Shown here piece after piece: positions 34,487 through 49,139 of a stretch of DNA of 64,000 nucleotides. The notes below the pieces were generated by a model that searched no databases, had not been told where the DNA came from, and saw only the letters and a program-made list of their open reading frames with translations. How positions within the stretch are numbered: the first letter of the stretch is position 1; the number at the start of each line of letters is the position of its first letter. The stretch is from contig CM077010.1 of assembly GCA_039090855.1 (NCBI GenBank), positions 42,426,905-42,490,904 of the forward strand, in the 5' to 3' direction. Source of the stretch: Macrothele yani (taxonomy: Eukaryota; Arthropoda; Arachnida; Araneae; Macrothelidae). The position numbers and the translations under genes are program-made.

Positions 34487-37400
34487 TCATCATCATCATC
34501 ATCACTGTCAACTATTATCAATCCAATGCTGGACGAAGGTCTCCCCAAGTTTTTTCCACAACGGCCTGTCTTGTGCCAGTCTCCTCCATGTTACTCCCGC
34601 ATACTTTAGAATTTCATCCACCCATCTCCCATGTGGTCTTCTCCTGGGTCTTTTCCTGTCCCTTGGAATCCAATCTAAAATTTCGGCTGTCCATCGATGG
34701 TCTGTCCTTCTGGCAGTATGTCCAGCCTATTGCCATTTCAGGGATTTAACTCTGATCATGATGTCTTCCACTTTTGTCATTTTTCGGATCCACGAGTTCC
34801 TCTTCTTATCTATCCTGGTTACACCATGCATGCACCTCTCCATCCCTCTTTGAGTTGTCTGCAGCCTTTGTATGTATCTTTTAGTTAAGGTCCACGTCTC
34901 TGCACCATACGTAAGCACTGGAAGGATGCCTTGATCAAACACTTTTCTTTTAAAACATAATGGCATATTGCCCTTGAAAATTATGTTGTTTCTTCCAAAA
35001 GCTCTCCAGGCAAGTTTTGTACGCGGATTAATTTCTCCATTAATGTGACCCTCACTTGACATCTGCTGTCCAAGATAAACGTACGTGTCTGTTATCTCCA
35101 GCTTTTCTCCATCAATCGATAAATCTTCATTTCTTGTAAAGGCATTGTACATCACTTTTGTCTTCTGAAAGTTCATTTTTAATCCCACTTCTTTACTCTT
35201 GTCAGCAAGTTCCTGGATCATACTCTGCAGCTCTGATGGGGTAGTTGCAAAAATGACTACGTCATCAGCAAAACGAAGGTGAGTTAGATAATCTCCATTA
35301 ATATTTATCCCTTTGTTTTCCCAGTTTATTGCTTGAAAGACACTTTGAAATGTGGCATTAAATAGCTCGGGAGATATGGTGTCACCTTGCCTCACTCTCA
35401 TTCCAATTTTTATGTGTACTGTATTCTCAAACAGCCGAATCTTTGCACTAGCATTTTTATAGATTTTATTAATAATATTCATGTATGCATCTTCAATACC
35501 GCAGGATTTCAAAGATGTAACAGCTGATGGTTTCACCGAATCAAAGGATTTTTCATAATAGATTAAAGCCATGCACAATGGGAGTTCATATTCCCTCGCT
35601 CTTTCAATTAGTTCTCTCAGTACGTGGATATGATCTATTGTGTTGTAGCCACTCCTGAATCCAGCTTGTTCTCTCGGTTGAGCCATGTCCAGTGTTACCT
35701 TCAAGCGGTGTGAAAGAACTTTAGTGAAGATTTTATAAACCACTGATAGGAGGATGATAGGTCTGTAGTTCCTGATATCCTCAATATCACCTTTTTTATG
35801 TAGCAGGATCACTGTAGCATTGTTCCAATCCTCAGGAGTCTTCCCTTCATTAAGGCATCGAGTGAAAACTTGGGCGAGTACTGTTTCAATTTCTCCACTT
35901 GTTTCTTGTATGATGTCTACAGTAATTCCATCTTCTCCTGGAGCTTTTCCTCGCTTTATGTTCTTGATTGCATGTGCAAATTCTGCTGGGAGAACTGGAA
36001 AAACTACGGTACTGGTACTTTGTATGATGTCTGGAGTACATGTATCATCCCTTTCATATGATTTGGAGTAGAAATACAGTATTTCACTCTTGTTAAAATT
36101 TCGCCTCTATTTCTTGTTACAGAACCATCTTCTTTTCTCTGTGCCATAATCTGTTTTCTTTCCTTACTGAGATGTCCTTTTGCTATTTTCAGGCTTTGTT
36201 TGTTTTCAATTGCTTTCTTTACTAATTCACAGTTAAATTTCCTTACGTCTTTAGTGATACTTTTTCGTACTGTCTTGCATAGCTTTATATATTCCACTTT
36301 GCAAGGCACATCTTCTTTAGTTGTCCTCATCTCTCTTCTTTTTTGCATCAACATTTTGGTAATTCCTGAAAATTTGTTCACATGCAACTTGTTCCTAGAC
36401 CCAGCTAATTTTGTTGCTGTTTCCATAAGTGCGTTGGTTACTTTCTGTTAACTTCAGAGATGTCCACGTCTTCTGATGTTTGACCTTCTAGAATAAAGAA
36501 TATGTTCCTCGGTTCTAATTTGAAGGTATTATGGTGTTTTTCATGGTTGGTTATGTCAATACATTTTGTTTGTCTTATGAGCTTGCCACGTCCGAGCTTA
36601 GTGTTGAGGTGCATCTTATATCTTACCATTCAATGGTCACTAACTATGTTGAACGTGTTCAGCACACTGCAGTCTTCCATGACAAATTTCTTGTTAAACG
36701 TAATAAAGTAAATTTCACTTGTCAATCCATTGGAATGAATCCATATCTATTTCCTTTGCGGTTTATTTGAAAAAAGAGTTCATGTGAAAAACCCTTCTGC
36801 CTCTGCAAATTCTAAGAGTGTATTTCCACGCTGGTTTCTGTTGCCGTGGCCGAATCTACCTACTGTAGTTTCATTCTGTTACCGCTGCCCTATTTTGCAT
36901 TGAAATCTCACATAATTATCTTTAAGTGCTGCTTGCCTTTATTATTTAGATGACGAATTTCCCCATAAAATTCTTCAATTTCTTCTTCAGGATGACTTGT
37001 GATGGGTGCCTAAGTTTGCATAATCTGAGCCTGGTATCTTCTCGAGAGTTGGTAACGAGTCGTGCTGCTCTGTCAGAGGAATTTTCAACTTCTACAACTT
37101 TATCCTTCAGTTTCTTGTTTATTATAAATCCAACACCACTAGTTCTACCAGTCACTGTCAAACGATAGTAGAAGAGATGTCCACCTTTCAGTTCAATAAG
37201 ATCTTCTCATTTTCTCCTTACCTCACTTAGGCCGACGATGTCCCACTTGATCCTTTGTAGTTCCTCTTCCAATTCAAGCAGCATTGAATCAGAAGATAGG
37301 GAGCGTCCATTTTAAGTAGCCAAGGTCAGCATCAAATGGCAGCCTAGTCCGGTTCTCCGGTGATTCTTAGCACCCTCTGCCTTCATGTTGTACTGGCCGC

Positions 37401-37660
37401 TGCCTTGGCCAGGTACATTCCAGCTGGCGGAGACTGAGGGCCAAGATTTAAGTTGTGGAGTCATTTTAGAGGGGTTTGGCCATAACTCACCACGCTGGCC
37501 AAGCGGGTTTTTGAGTGTGAGATAGCATTTCCTCTAATCCCGATGTTATAGTTATACCGCTATTGGCGGTCGTAAGAGCCCCTTTAGTGGGAACAGGATA
37601 CACCACGAGAAGGCGGGGTTGACATTTGTCAAGGAGAGGCTGTGATGTTGCGCATCAACT
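34487..37660 (-). mobile_element. LINE copy C, hybrid of copies B and D
   Basis: Same layout as copy B. A 361-residue open frame (35812-34727) covers most of the reverse transcriptase with FADDVVIFATTPSELQ intact, and linker and endonuclease pieces follow at 36426-36004 and 37161-36946. On the plus strand, sequence left of about 35240 follows copy D, and sequence right of about 35252 follows copy B almost base for base at an offset of 4490 bp. The switch lies in the ~13 bp between diagnostic sites 35239 and 35253. This is the pattern left by unequal crossing-over between B and D. Confidence 0.88.
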
Positions 37661-38976
37661 GATCTTACATCAATCTACGTAAAACATACTAAAATAAATT
37701 TCTATAAAAATAACAATTTTTTTTTGAAGAAATTTTGGAACTTCAAATCTGGTTGAGTTGTGAACATCGAATGTAATTAAAATTGTGGCTTATTTTGACA
37801 AATAGTGGCAAAGGTAAGTGACATAATTTGTGACGTATCGGAACACATTTTTGCAGGTCGAAAATTTAAATATCGATTTTTTTTTCATTACAGTCAATTC
37901 GTAAAGTGTGATGAAATCTTATGTGTGCGAGCACCCCGGGAAACGAAACAACCACATTTCTTTCTTTTTTTTGCATGTTGGTTCCATTCAAGAAAGGATA
38001 TCGGCAGTGAGTAAGGAACGCTTAAGAAGAATTTTTGAACTCGTTAGTATCAGTGGAAAGGATTTGTGTACGGTGCACAAAGTGCTGGTATAAAGTTTGA
38101 CCGGAATTTTTGTGTGCTGTGCCAACAAGATTTGTCTAAAACTTTAGTGTTTCCAGCTAAGAGAAAAATATCACGACAAAGGAACTCTGTTAAAATCTCG
38201 AAGTTTTTGAAGAAGCAAAATTACTGCCGTCAAATCGATGAAGAAACTCTTTTCAGATGACTGATATCTGAACTTCAGATAGCATCTCGACTGATGTACA
38301 TCTCATTAGGGGACTTAAATCTCGATGATATTTGTTTTCCTGTTTCTTATTCAGTAGCAAAAGTACGGACAACAAAAGCATCTTAAAAAGCTACTTACAT
38401 TTTGTTCATGAAAAAGTACGATCCACCGTCAAAAAAAAAAAAAAAAAAAGAATTTTTGCATATTTGGGAATTAAAATACAAAATTCATGTAATGTAAAAC
38501 ATCTTTATTATGGAATCGTAGAAAATGGCATGTTAGAAGCCTAATAATAGAGTCGTAATCATTACAGGTACCAGCTGTCGCCATTTTGTTTTATGACGTA
38601 ATGCGAGCAAACGAGTGGTCATATTTTCAGGGTCTATAACGAAATCAGTCTCTGCCTTACTGCCCAGCGCTGTTCTTAAGCAGTCTGTTGGTATCAAATT
38701 TTACAAGATTCAGTTGGATTTTGTGGTTAAGCTACCTCACTGTACTAGTAACTGTCGTAGGCAACAATAATTGTCTTCCATAGACGCAACTCCACCCATA
38801 TTGACTGTATAATAAATGATATAATTATTATAACTGCCTAAATGTAACAAAACAACTACAAAGTTTGCTTTTTGACTGTTTTGTTTGTAGCCATTTTTGC
38901 TTCGCTAGCTAAGATAATGCATTTTATAGAAGCAGCAGCTATATTCCGGCGGGTATTTTTTTTTTTGCTATTTCAT
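37661..38976. other. Spacer S2 between LINE copies C and D
   Basis: Near-identical to S1 at an offset of about 4490 bp, with only scattered single-base and run-length changes visible. The 64-residue frame is repeated at 38066-38260 with one residue changed near its end. Confidence 0.7.
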
Positions 38977-40640
38977 CATCATCATCATCATCATCATCAC
39001 TGTCAACCATTATCAATCCACTGCCGGACGAAAGTCTCCCGAAGTTTCTTTCACAACGGTCTGTCTTGTGCCAGTCTCCTCCATGTTACTCCCGCTTACT
39101 ATCGAATTTCATCCACCCATATTCCATGTGGTCTTCTTCTGGGTCTTTTCCTGTCCCTTGGAATCCAATCTAAAATTTCGGCTGTCCATCGATGGTCTGT
39201 CCTTCTGGCAGTATGTCCAGCCTATTGCCATTTCAGGGATTTAACTCTGATCATGATGTCTTCCACTTTTGTAATTTTTCGGATCCACGAGTTCTTCTTT
39301 TTATCTATCCTGGTTACACCATGCATGCGCCTCTCCATGCCTCTTTGAGTTGTCTGCAGCCTTTGTATGTATCTTTTAGTTGAGGTCCACGTCTCTGCAC
39401 CATACGTAAGAACTGGAAGGATGCCTTGATCAAACACTTTTCTTTTAAAACATAATGGCATATTGCCCTTGAAAATTATGTTGTTTCTTCCAAAAGCTCT
39501 GCAGGCAAGTTTTGTACGCGGATTAATTTCTCCATTAATGTGACCCTCATTTGACATCTACTGTCCAAGATAAACGTACGTGTCTGTTATCTCCAGCTTT
39601 TCTCCATCAATCGATAAATCTTCATTTCTTGTAAAGGCATTGTACATCACTTTTGTCTTCTGAAAGTTCATTTTTAATCCCACTTCTTTACTCTTGTCAG
39701 CAAGTTCCTGGATCATACTCTGCAGCTCTGATGGGGTAGTTGCAAAATTGACTACGTCATCAGCAAAACGAAGGCGGGTTAAATAATCACCATTAATCTT
39801 TATCCATTTGTTTTCCCAGTTCAGTGATAAGACATTTTCCAATGTCGCGTTAAAGAGTTTGGGAGATACAGTGTCATCTTGTCTCCATCCCTTTCCAATT
39901 TTTATGAGTGCTATATTCTCAAACAGCCAAATCTTTGAACTTGCATTTTCATAGATGTTATTAATAATAATAATGTATGCATCTTCAATACCGCAGGACT
40001 TCAAAGCCTTTGTAATTGCTGATGTTTTCACCGTATCAAAGGATTTTTCATAATCGATAAAAGCCATGCACAATGGAAGTTCATATTCCCTCGCTCTTTC
40101 AATTAGTTCTCTCAGTGCGTGGATATGATCTATTGTGCTGTAGCCACTCCTGAATCCAGCTTGTTCTCTCAATTGAGCCATGTACAGTGTTATCTTCAAG
40201 CGGTATGAAAGAACTTTAGTGAAGATTTTATAAACCACTGATACGAGGCTGATAGGTCTGTAGTTCCTGAGATCCTCAACGTCACCTTTTTTATGTAACA
40301 GGATCATTGTAGTGATCCTCAGGAATCTAACCTTCATTAAGGTATCGAGTGAAAATTTGGGCGAGTACTGTTTCGATTTCTCCACTTGCTTCTTGTATGA
40401 TGTTTACAGTAATTCCATCTTCTCCTGGAGCTTTCCCCCGCTTCATGTTCTTGATTGCATGTGCACCTTCTGCTGGGAGGATTGGAAGAACTCTGGTACT
40501 GGTACCTTTCATGATGTCTGGAGTACATGTATCTCCCTTTCATATAATTTGGAGTAGAAATATTTCATTCACTCTTGTCAACATTTCGCCTCTATTTCTT
40601 GTTACAGAACCATCTTCTTTCTCAGTGGCATAATCTGTTT
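38977..40640 (-). pseudogene. LINE copy D, truncated
   Basis: The minus strand holds the C-terminal region (39557-39222) and the reverse transcriptase (40385-39558), separated by a stop near 39556. The conserved RNYRPISLVSVVYKIF, REQAGFRSGYSTIDHIHALR and FADDVVNFATTPSEL are present, but GVRQGDTISP is altered to GWRQDDTVSP. The segment 38977-39750 is almost identical to copy C, whereas 39770 onward is clearly more diverged from both B and C. The linker is cut near 40640 and no endonuclease follows. Confidence 0.88.
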
Positions 40641-41109
40641 TCTTCCCTTACTGCTATTTATATGATGTTTTATCACCTTCCGGCAGTTACTTTACAGCTC
40701 CGGGCTCTGCAATAGATGATTGTTGTGTAATATGATAGTCGGTGGTTTCTGTAGACGTACAAAGGTAAACAAACTGGATGTTGGATTCTCAGTTGAGCAT
40801 GTCGTAGACTCATCCGTATGTGTGTAACAAATCCGTACGAATACGAAAACCAGCAAGAAAGCCAAATAGCTTAAAATATTATTTCTTCTGTGTGCAAAGG
40901 CAAAGACTACCGCGATAAAAAGGCATTCACAATAAAAACAAATTGAATAAAATAAGAGTGTCTGAACTGTAATCATTTTGACACAAAATGTTTTGTTATT
41001 ACAGAGCATTTCAGCTGTTTTAAGTACGATGTGTTGATACACGTGGATAGAGCTCTTAGTGTAAATGTGCTAATGATGCTTTATAAGACCAAATAAAATT
41101 TCTTGAACA
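40641..41109. other. Unassigned stretch with a 116-residue minus-strand frame
   Basis: The minus frame 41042-40692 ends in ENPTSSLFTFVRLQKPPTII. Part of it matches the flank at 29.7 kb in inverted form, so I treat it as a repeat and not a gene. Confidence 0.35.
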
Positions 41110-42230
41110 ATGGATGCATTGTGTCACAACCACGGAGGTTAGAATAATACTTCTGGAGATGTCCTGAGTCTCTTAACCGTGAAGCTGGAAACTGGCGGAA
41201 TTTGACGTTGTTTACATGACATCTATGTAATTTCAATTGTTCATATTTTGGAATAATATGGTTTTGGTTGCAAAAATCGTGTTAATATCAAACCGGAGTG
41301 AATTATACTTCTTATACGAGTGGAGTTTTCAATTTTAACATTGTTAGTCCGAGAGCCAGGAAGGAATAGTATGGTGCAAAAGCTTTGTGAATATGTTTTG
41401 TTTATATATGACATAAGTGTCTCAGAAAAGTGAGTCTTGAAAGATTCCAGTGGTGGGTTGCTGCGTGATAACGTCATTAATATGGCTGCCGGCTATTACG
41501 TAGTTACCACATTTAAATATGCATAACTTCTCACCCATTTATGCCACAGAGATATATATTTTTCTGAAATGTTTAAAATTTAATGACAAGTATTTTTTGT
41601 CATTACACATTTTTGTTTTCTCCACTAGTTTTTGAAATAATTGCATTTGAACGTGTAAAATCAGTGTTCACATTGGCTATGTGTGACATTCATCCACGAT
41701 TTACTCAAAAACTATACGACTTTCGAAAAAATACTCCGGAACAAAATAGTGGAATTTTTTAATGAGAATTCTTAAAGTGTATAAAAACATGGGGTTTACG
41801 CCAACGCTGAGAGAATTATGAGTGATAACTCGCTATAAGTCCACTTTCTCATCAATACGGCTCCCGCGCTGTTATGTAGTTGGGCCATTTAAATATGCAA
41901 ATCTTCTCATCCGTTTATGCTACAGAGATGATGTTTTTTACTGAAATGTATCAAATTTAAATGACAAATATCTTTTGCAATTACACATTTTTGTTAACTC
42001 CATTAGTTTTTGAAATAATTTCATTTGAACATGTGAAATCAGTGTTCACATTGGCTATGTGTGACATTTTACCATGATTTCCGACTTTCGAAAGAATTCT
42101 CCGGAACGAAAAAGTTGCATTTTTTTACGAGAATGCAGGAAATGTATAAAAATATGAGGTATACTCCAACGCTTAGAGAATTATGAGTGACATCTCGTTA
42201 TACGTCCACTTTCTCAAGATTGTATGATTT
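41110..42230. repeat. Left arm of a long inverted repeat, with a tandem 375-bp unit
   Basis: The outer part (41110-41490) and one following unit match, inverted, the region 45195-46095. Within this arm the unit running from CACATTTAAATATGCATAAC (about 41510) to ATTATGAGTGATAACTCGC is repeated with about 375-bp spacing (41490-41865 and 41870-42215). No coding domain is seen. Confidence 0.8.
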
Positions 42231-42415
42231 TACTTTTTATCATACAGGGTTCTCATTTCAAAAGTATTCGCCCTAATTATCTCTCGATCAGATGCACAGA
42301 TCATGAACACATTTAACTGTGATTTGCACAAAATTTCAAGCAGGACAAGTATGATGAAATATTAAAAAATACTTTTTTTCTTGGTTGAATTACTTTTAAC
42401 AAATGTTATTAAAAT
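42231..42415. other. Short unassigned stretch
   Basis: It lies between the left inverted-repeat arm and the 3' end of the enclosed LINE. Nothing is recognised. Confidence 0.3.
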
Positions 42416-42419
42416 CGTC

Positions 42420-45100
42420 ATCAAAAATATACAATTTGCAAAACATAATGTTTTGTGAGAAGGGTTAACAAATAAATCTCATTGTATGTCCTCTTCACTT
42501 TCATTGGAACTGCTATCATCACTGTTAAAATCCCTTTCCTCGTCGTCTTCTTCACTGTGGGGGTTTCAAGGTTTTCTGAGGGTGTTGGACCATCGTACCA
42601 TTTTATGTGATACCTGCGAATTTCCAAGTACCATCCGTGTTCAGTTGGATCCAGCCTGTCGTCAGGTTTTCTTCAACGTAAATCAAAAACTTTCATGCAA
42701 ACATACTCTGCAAATCACTTTTGCTCTCTGCCAACAGGACAGTGCCATCAACATACAGCAATCTGCACACACGGATATCACCAAGTCATAAACCACTATT
42801 ATCTATTTTGGCATCACGCATGCACGCATCCATAATTATATTAAACAGCCATGGTGACATTTTGATAAAACACCATTCACTCGAACGCAAGCTCTACTAC
42901 CAGCATACATGGCTTTTACACGTTAAGTAGATTCCCATTAACATCATATTCATTTTATACCTTCCACAAAAGTATCCTATTTACTCGGTCGTAAGCTTTC
43001 TCTAAATCTATGAAAGCAGCAAACACTTTCTTACGAACCGCCAGATACTTTTCAATCATCATGCGTAATGAAAAAATTTTTTTAGTGCAGCCTTTACCAG
43101 GCATAAAAGCAATCTGAATATCCCACACTTTCTCTGACCCAGTACTTTTTCAATAACAACCTTACCAAACACTTTCCCTGGCACACTTAGTAGGCTAATA
43201 CCACGATAGTTCTTGCATTCAGTCTGATCACCTTTTCCCTTATACAAGGAAACAATGATATAGCATCCTTCCAATCCTGAGGGTCCATTCCTAATTCCCA
43301 GCACAACTGGCAAATTTCAGTTAACCAGTCAATTAGAGAGTCCCCACCGTATTTCAACATCTCGGCAGTTATGCCATCAGCTCCTGGAGCCTTCATCAAC
43401 TCCTGGAGCCTTACCATTCTGAAGAGATTTTAGAGCTTTACGCACTTCTTCTCTTGAGATCCCTCCTGTGGTTTCATCCCTCACTGTGACATCATCTGCG
43501 TCTGTCTCATAATCATCTTTGCTTCCCTGATCTCATAACTCACAGAAGTATTCACCACATCTTTCACATAACTCATCGGGCTCCCATGTCATTTCCCCGA
43601 TCTTGTTCTTTACACAACTTTCAACTTTGTTTCCCCTATTTTTCCTGAGTCTCACATACTTCCAGAAAGACTTCATATATTTCCACAAAGCCAGTTCATG
43701 CCTTTCCACCTTCTCCTTCCAATCTTTTGCCTTACTATGGCGAACCAGCTTAGCAGCTTCATGCTTCTTACAGCGATATTCATCCACAGATACTCTACCT
43801 TGCAACATCACCAAATAGGCATCCTTCTTTCTCTTTACTGCCTCTTCAATCTCACTATTTCGCCAAGCAAAATCTCTACTGTTACCCACTGTTATGGTAC
43901 CACAGACCTCTTTACCTGCAGTGACAACACATTTCTTAAAACATTCCCACTTCTTTTCTACACCCCTCTCACCAGACTCCAGCTTCTTCAGTCGTGCTCT
44001 GAGTAAGTCAAAATAACGCTGATGATATTCCAGGTGCCTATTTACCTTTATTATTTCTATCCTGGGCCTCTTCCTACTCCTTTTCCTCCAACCAACATTA
44101 AGTTTCACTCGTGACACTACCAAGTAATGATCAGAACCAACATCTGCACCTCTCATCACACTGGTGTCAACAACTAAGTGTTTCAGACGCTGATCGTAGA
44201 CAACAAAATGTATCACACACTTTTGACCAAGAGTATAACTTTCCCAAGTATATGTGTGGATATACTTGTTTTTGAAAAATGTTTTAGATACACACAAACC
44301 ATTCTTAATGCAGAGTTCAATTAATCTTTCACCATTACCATTAACACACGGATCATTAAACTTACCCAAAACATTGTCAGAAATTGCATTCTGCACACCT
44401 ACTCTAGCATTGAAATCCCCTGCTATTATAACTTTTTCTTTAGCACCAATCTGACTCAAAACAGCTTTTAGCTCATTCCAGAAATCCTCCTTCTTAACAG
44501 AAGGTTCCGAGTCAAAAAGAGCATACACTACAACAATTACAATTCTCTGAAGTTTCACTTTCGAACAAATCCAGAGAATTCTCTCACTTACACAACTATA
44601 GTGAATCAAGTTGTTCTTATCTGTTAGCTTAAAATTCCACCTGTACCATCCTGCCCTCTCACATTATCCAATCTACAGACTACACACTCACTGTGCCATT
44701 GTGCCATTCCAATTTCATTCTTTTTGGTTTCAATTAAATACAGCACATACAATCTATACTTATTCATCTCCTAAACCACATCATTTATCTTGCCATTTAT
44801 ACCTCTAGTATTCCATACATCAATCTTACATTCACTCAGCCGAGATCTCTTCCTCATACGCCGGTTTGAAAGTCCTGGTCGATTCCGTGTTGGACCATCC
44901 TTCTCAAATGTGGTAGGTCCACCATATCCCACACTTGGATAATTTTTAATATTTCTTTTTGTCTTTATAATCAGGTAAGTACATCAGTGTGGGGGATTAG
45001 CCCACAGCTGAGGGTTCCTGTTGATCATTCAACCTAAGGATTCTGGAACAAAACCCAGTGAGATGTGGTCTTTTTGCCAATGTTACACAGAACTAGCTGG
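42420..45100 (-). pseudogene. Second LINE family: endonuclease and partial reverse transcriptase
   Basis: A 358-residue minus-strand frame (44609-43533) is an apurinic-type endonuclease. It shows KVIIAGDFNARVG (catalytic aspartate and asparagine), GSDHYLVVSRVKLNV (final catalytic histidine), and then a basic linker ending in EPDELCERCGEYF. The upstream region to about 45000 reads as the N-terminal part in other frames (NEIGMAQWHSECVVC). Reverse transcriptase follows in pieces: APGADGITAEMLKYGGDSL (43400), VSLYKGKGDQTECKNYRGIS (43260), SMSPWLF with a changed lead-in (42860), and the catalytic box as YVDG (about 42750) in place of YADD, so it is dead. Sequence style differs from LINE copies A-F. 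It resembles proteins often mislabelled as craniofacial development protein 2-like. Confidence 0.85.
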
Positions 45101-45194
45101 CCCCTCTCCAAGATTCACAGAGGCCCTAGTTGCTGTTGTGTGTGCCATTGTTACCACGGAGCGCCCCGAGGAAGCAAACCCATCGCTTACTACG

Positions 45195-46095
45195 ACCGGG
45201 TAAGAAGATTTGCATATTTAAATGGGGCAACTACATAATAGCGCGGGAGCCGTATTGATGAGAAAATGAACTTATAACGAGTTATCACTCATAATTTTCT
45301 AAGCGTTGGGGTAAACCCCATGTTTTTACATATTTTCGGAGTTCTCATTAAAAAATGCAACTTTTTTGTTCAGGAGTAATTTTTCCAAAGTCGTATAGTT
45401 TTTGTGTATATCATGGTTAAATGATACACATAGGCAATGTGAAAACTGATTTACACATTCAAGTGCAATTATCTCAAAAACTAATGGAGTAAACAAAAAT
45501 GTGCAATTACAAAAAATACTTGAATTAAATTTGAAACATTTCAGAACAAAATTCATCCCTGTGACATAAACGGGTGAGAAGTTATGCATATTTAAATGTG
45601 GCAACTACGTAATAATTGTGGCAGCCACATTGATGACGTCATCACGCAGCAACTCACCACTGGAATTTTGCAAGACTCACTTTTCTGAGACACGTATGTC
45701 ATATATAAACAAAATGTATTTACAAAGCTTTTGCACTCTTCGGGTAAATAAATCCTGGTCTGGCTCTTGGACTATATGTTTTGTTTAGAATTTGCACTAA
45801 CGTTTGTGTATTTCAATTTAAAATAATAAGGAGCCTCAAAATAATTGAGAATTTTATAAATTCAGCATTTCCTCACACATTGGCAGCAAGTTACAATGCA
45901 AAATTAGAAACATTTTTGACGAAAGAAGGCGATTCAGCGAACAGAAGATGCATTGCAATAGGCTTGAAAACCATGAGCTTTCCCACACGTTGACGATCGT
46001 TTCTCGCGGTTGCATGCTTCACGAAAAGTGGTACCACTCCATTAACAAGGGCATCTCCAGATATCTTATTCTAACCTGCTTGGTCACAACCCGAC
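45195..46095. repeat. Right arm of the long inverted repeat
   Basis: The reverse complement matches the left arm from about 41858 outward to about 41114, including AATACGGCTCCCGCGCT, the AT-rich 375-bp unit, TTTCTGAGACAC with TATGTCATATATAAACAAAA, and an outer block GGTTAGAATAA near 46070. It has one 375-bp unit where the left arm has two. Confidence 0.8.
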
Positions 46096-47699
46096 AGCAG
46101 CTGTGTTTGAATTACATGTACTCCAGCTTTGAAAATTTTTCGCTCGTTCGTTTATCAATGATAGCAACGCAAGTGAATTCCAGCATTATTAAGTCGTATG
46201 ACAGGAATTTTATACTTTTTCGCAGGAAAAATGCCTTTAAAGAAAAATAGCTCGATTGTTTGTAATGCACCTTTCGCGACTTCCTGCTAGCCATTCGGAA
46301 AGTTTGCATGCTCGTAGGTTTAAATGACAAGAGAAGTGCGCATGCGTGATTGATACCTTCTTCACGCAGTGCTGGTGCATTAGGAAATCATTTCCTAATT
46401 TCCATCGGAGAATATTCAAAGTTTAGGATGCTCATAAACTAAAGTGGAAAATGCGACAACTTGACGCAACGTTTTCAAAAGACTGTTTGTTGCGAAAACA
46501 ATAAATTTAGACGTTTCTTTTCTGTTTAAGTTAATTAGAATTTAAATCAGATTAAGACTCCTTCCGTTTGGAAAAGAGAAGACATTCAATTAATTCTTAA
46601 TTTTATCAGCTATTGTTCACGTATTTGATTGACGTTTGCTTTATCTTGAAATTCACGAAGATCCTTTAAATAAGCCTTGAGTTTAATAACAGTGACTTTT
46701 GACACAGATATTCTTTGCATTAATACGGTGCGTAAATAAATTATGGCATGCAATATGTATGAATCAATTTAAAGTCATGGCATCAGGATTTATTTGTGAC
46801 GTTTCTACTGTGCTCTGGGTATCATGAATACGTTATATTTTACGTATTTATTGAATTATTGCGAGTTACTGGTACATACCAGAGGCAATAGTTTAATAAG
46901 AAGGAGTATACTGGAAAAAGTGCAGATATGTTTTAACATGTAAAGACCGTTTTGTTTGACTTACGAAACAAACACTGTGGAAGTAGTATTTTGATTTATT
47001 CGCTTCATTTGAAGCTCAATATTAAACTTCCATAAAATGCTATATATTAATATTATACTTAAGCATACTATTAAAAATAATAGAGACAAATCGAAAGGAT
47101 CAGGGAATACTTCCAGAAGGGAATCAATCATGTCTAGGGGGAAATAATTTAAAAGCTCTCCTATTAAAAGTATCAAACGTTTTCGTACATAAATCGTTTT
47201 TTACGGTATTGTAAGTGATATCAAATTTGGAATTACAACACGTAACTGTGTTCAGTTTGTATCAATAATCTTCGTACATTTAGGTTAGCACATTACAAAG
47301 AAACAATCACCACTTCGAAGCATTGAGATATTAATACATTACAAGGAAAGAATCAACACTTCAAAGCCTTGGGATATTCTAACGAAACACCAAAAAATTA
47401 GCATGCATTAAGATATACGCATTATTGTGTTACCATTAACTAACATTAAAACGGTACAGAAGTTACAGAGGAATTAAGTGGTGAGATTCAGTAATATATC
47501 GATACTCTTCGCACAGCAATACGTGCTTGAACATTGCAAACCAGGCCATCATATAGATGTATCCGAAGGATAAACCAAATTACCGCAGGGATAACAGCAT
47601 AATTTTCCCCTAAAGACCATATTTAAGAAAACGACTGTGACCTCGATGTTAAATTAATACCGATCAAGAAGTTACGAGACTAGGCCGATATACAGTACA

Positions 47700-47700
<1 letters not shown>
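46096..47700. other. AT-rich stretch with no recognisable gene
   Basis: A ~55-bp sequence around CATTACAAAGAAACAATCA is duplicated in tandem at 47285-47395. Otherwise no domains or longer repeats are seen. Confidence 0.4.
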
Positions 47701-49120
<1,420 letters not shown>

Positions 49121-49139
49121 GCACTACGTATTCTCTTAG

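Noticed and set aside
30005..38976. The 4.49-kb direct repeats as LTRs of a retrovirus-like element
   Set aside because: The repeats contain a LINE body plus spacer, they abut each other directly, and no gag, protease or integrase lies between. The B/C/D switch pattern fits unequal crossover.
40692..41042. 116-residue minus-strand frame as a membrane protein gene
   Set aside because: It is hydrophobic by AT-rich composition, has no domain, and overlaps a segment that recurs inverted at 29.7 kb.
43533..44609. Host craniofacial development protein 2-like gene
   Set aside because: The frame has LINE endonuclease motifs and is followed by reverse transcriptase fragments. That label is a common misannotation of LINE endonucleases.
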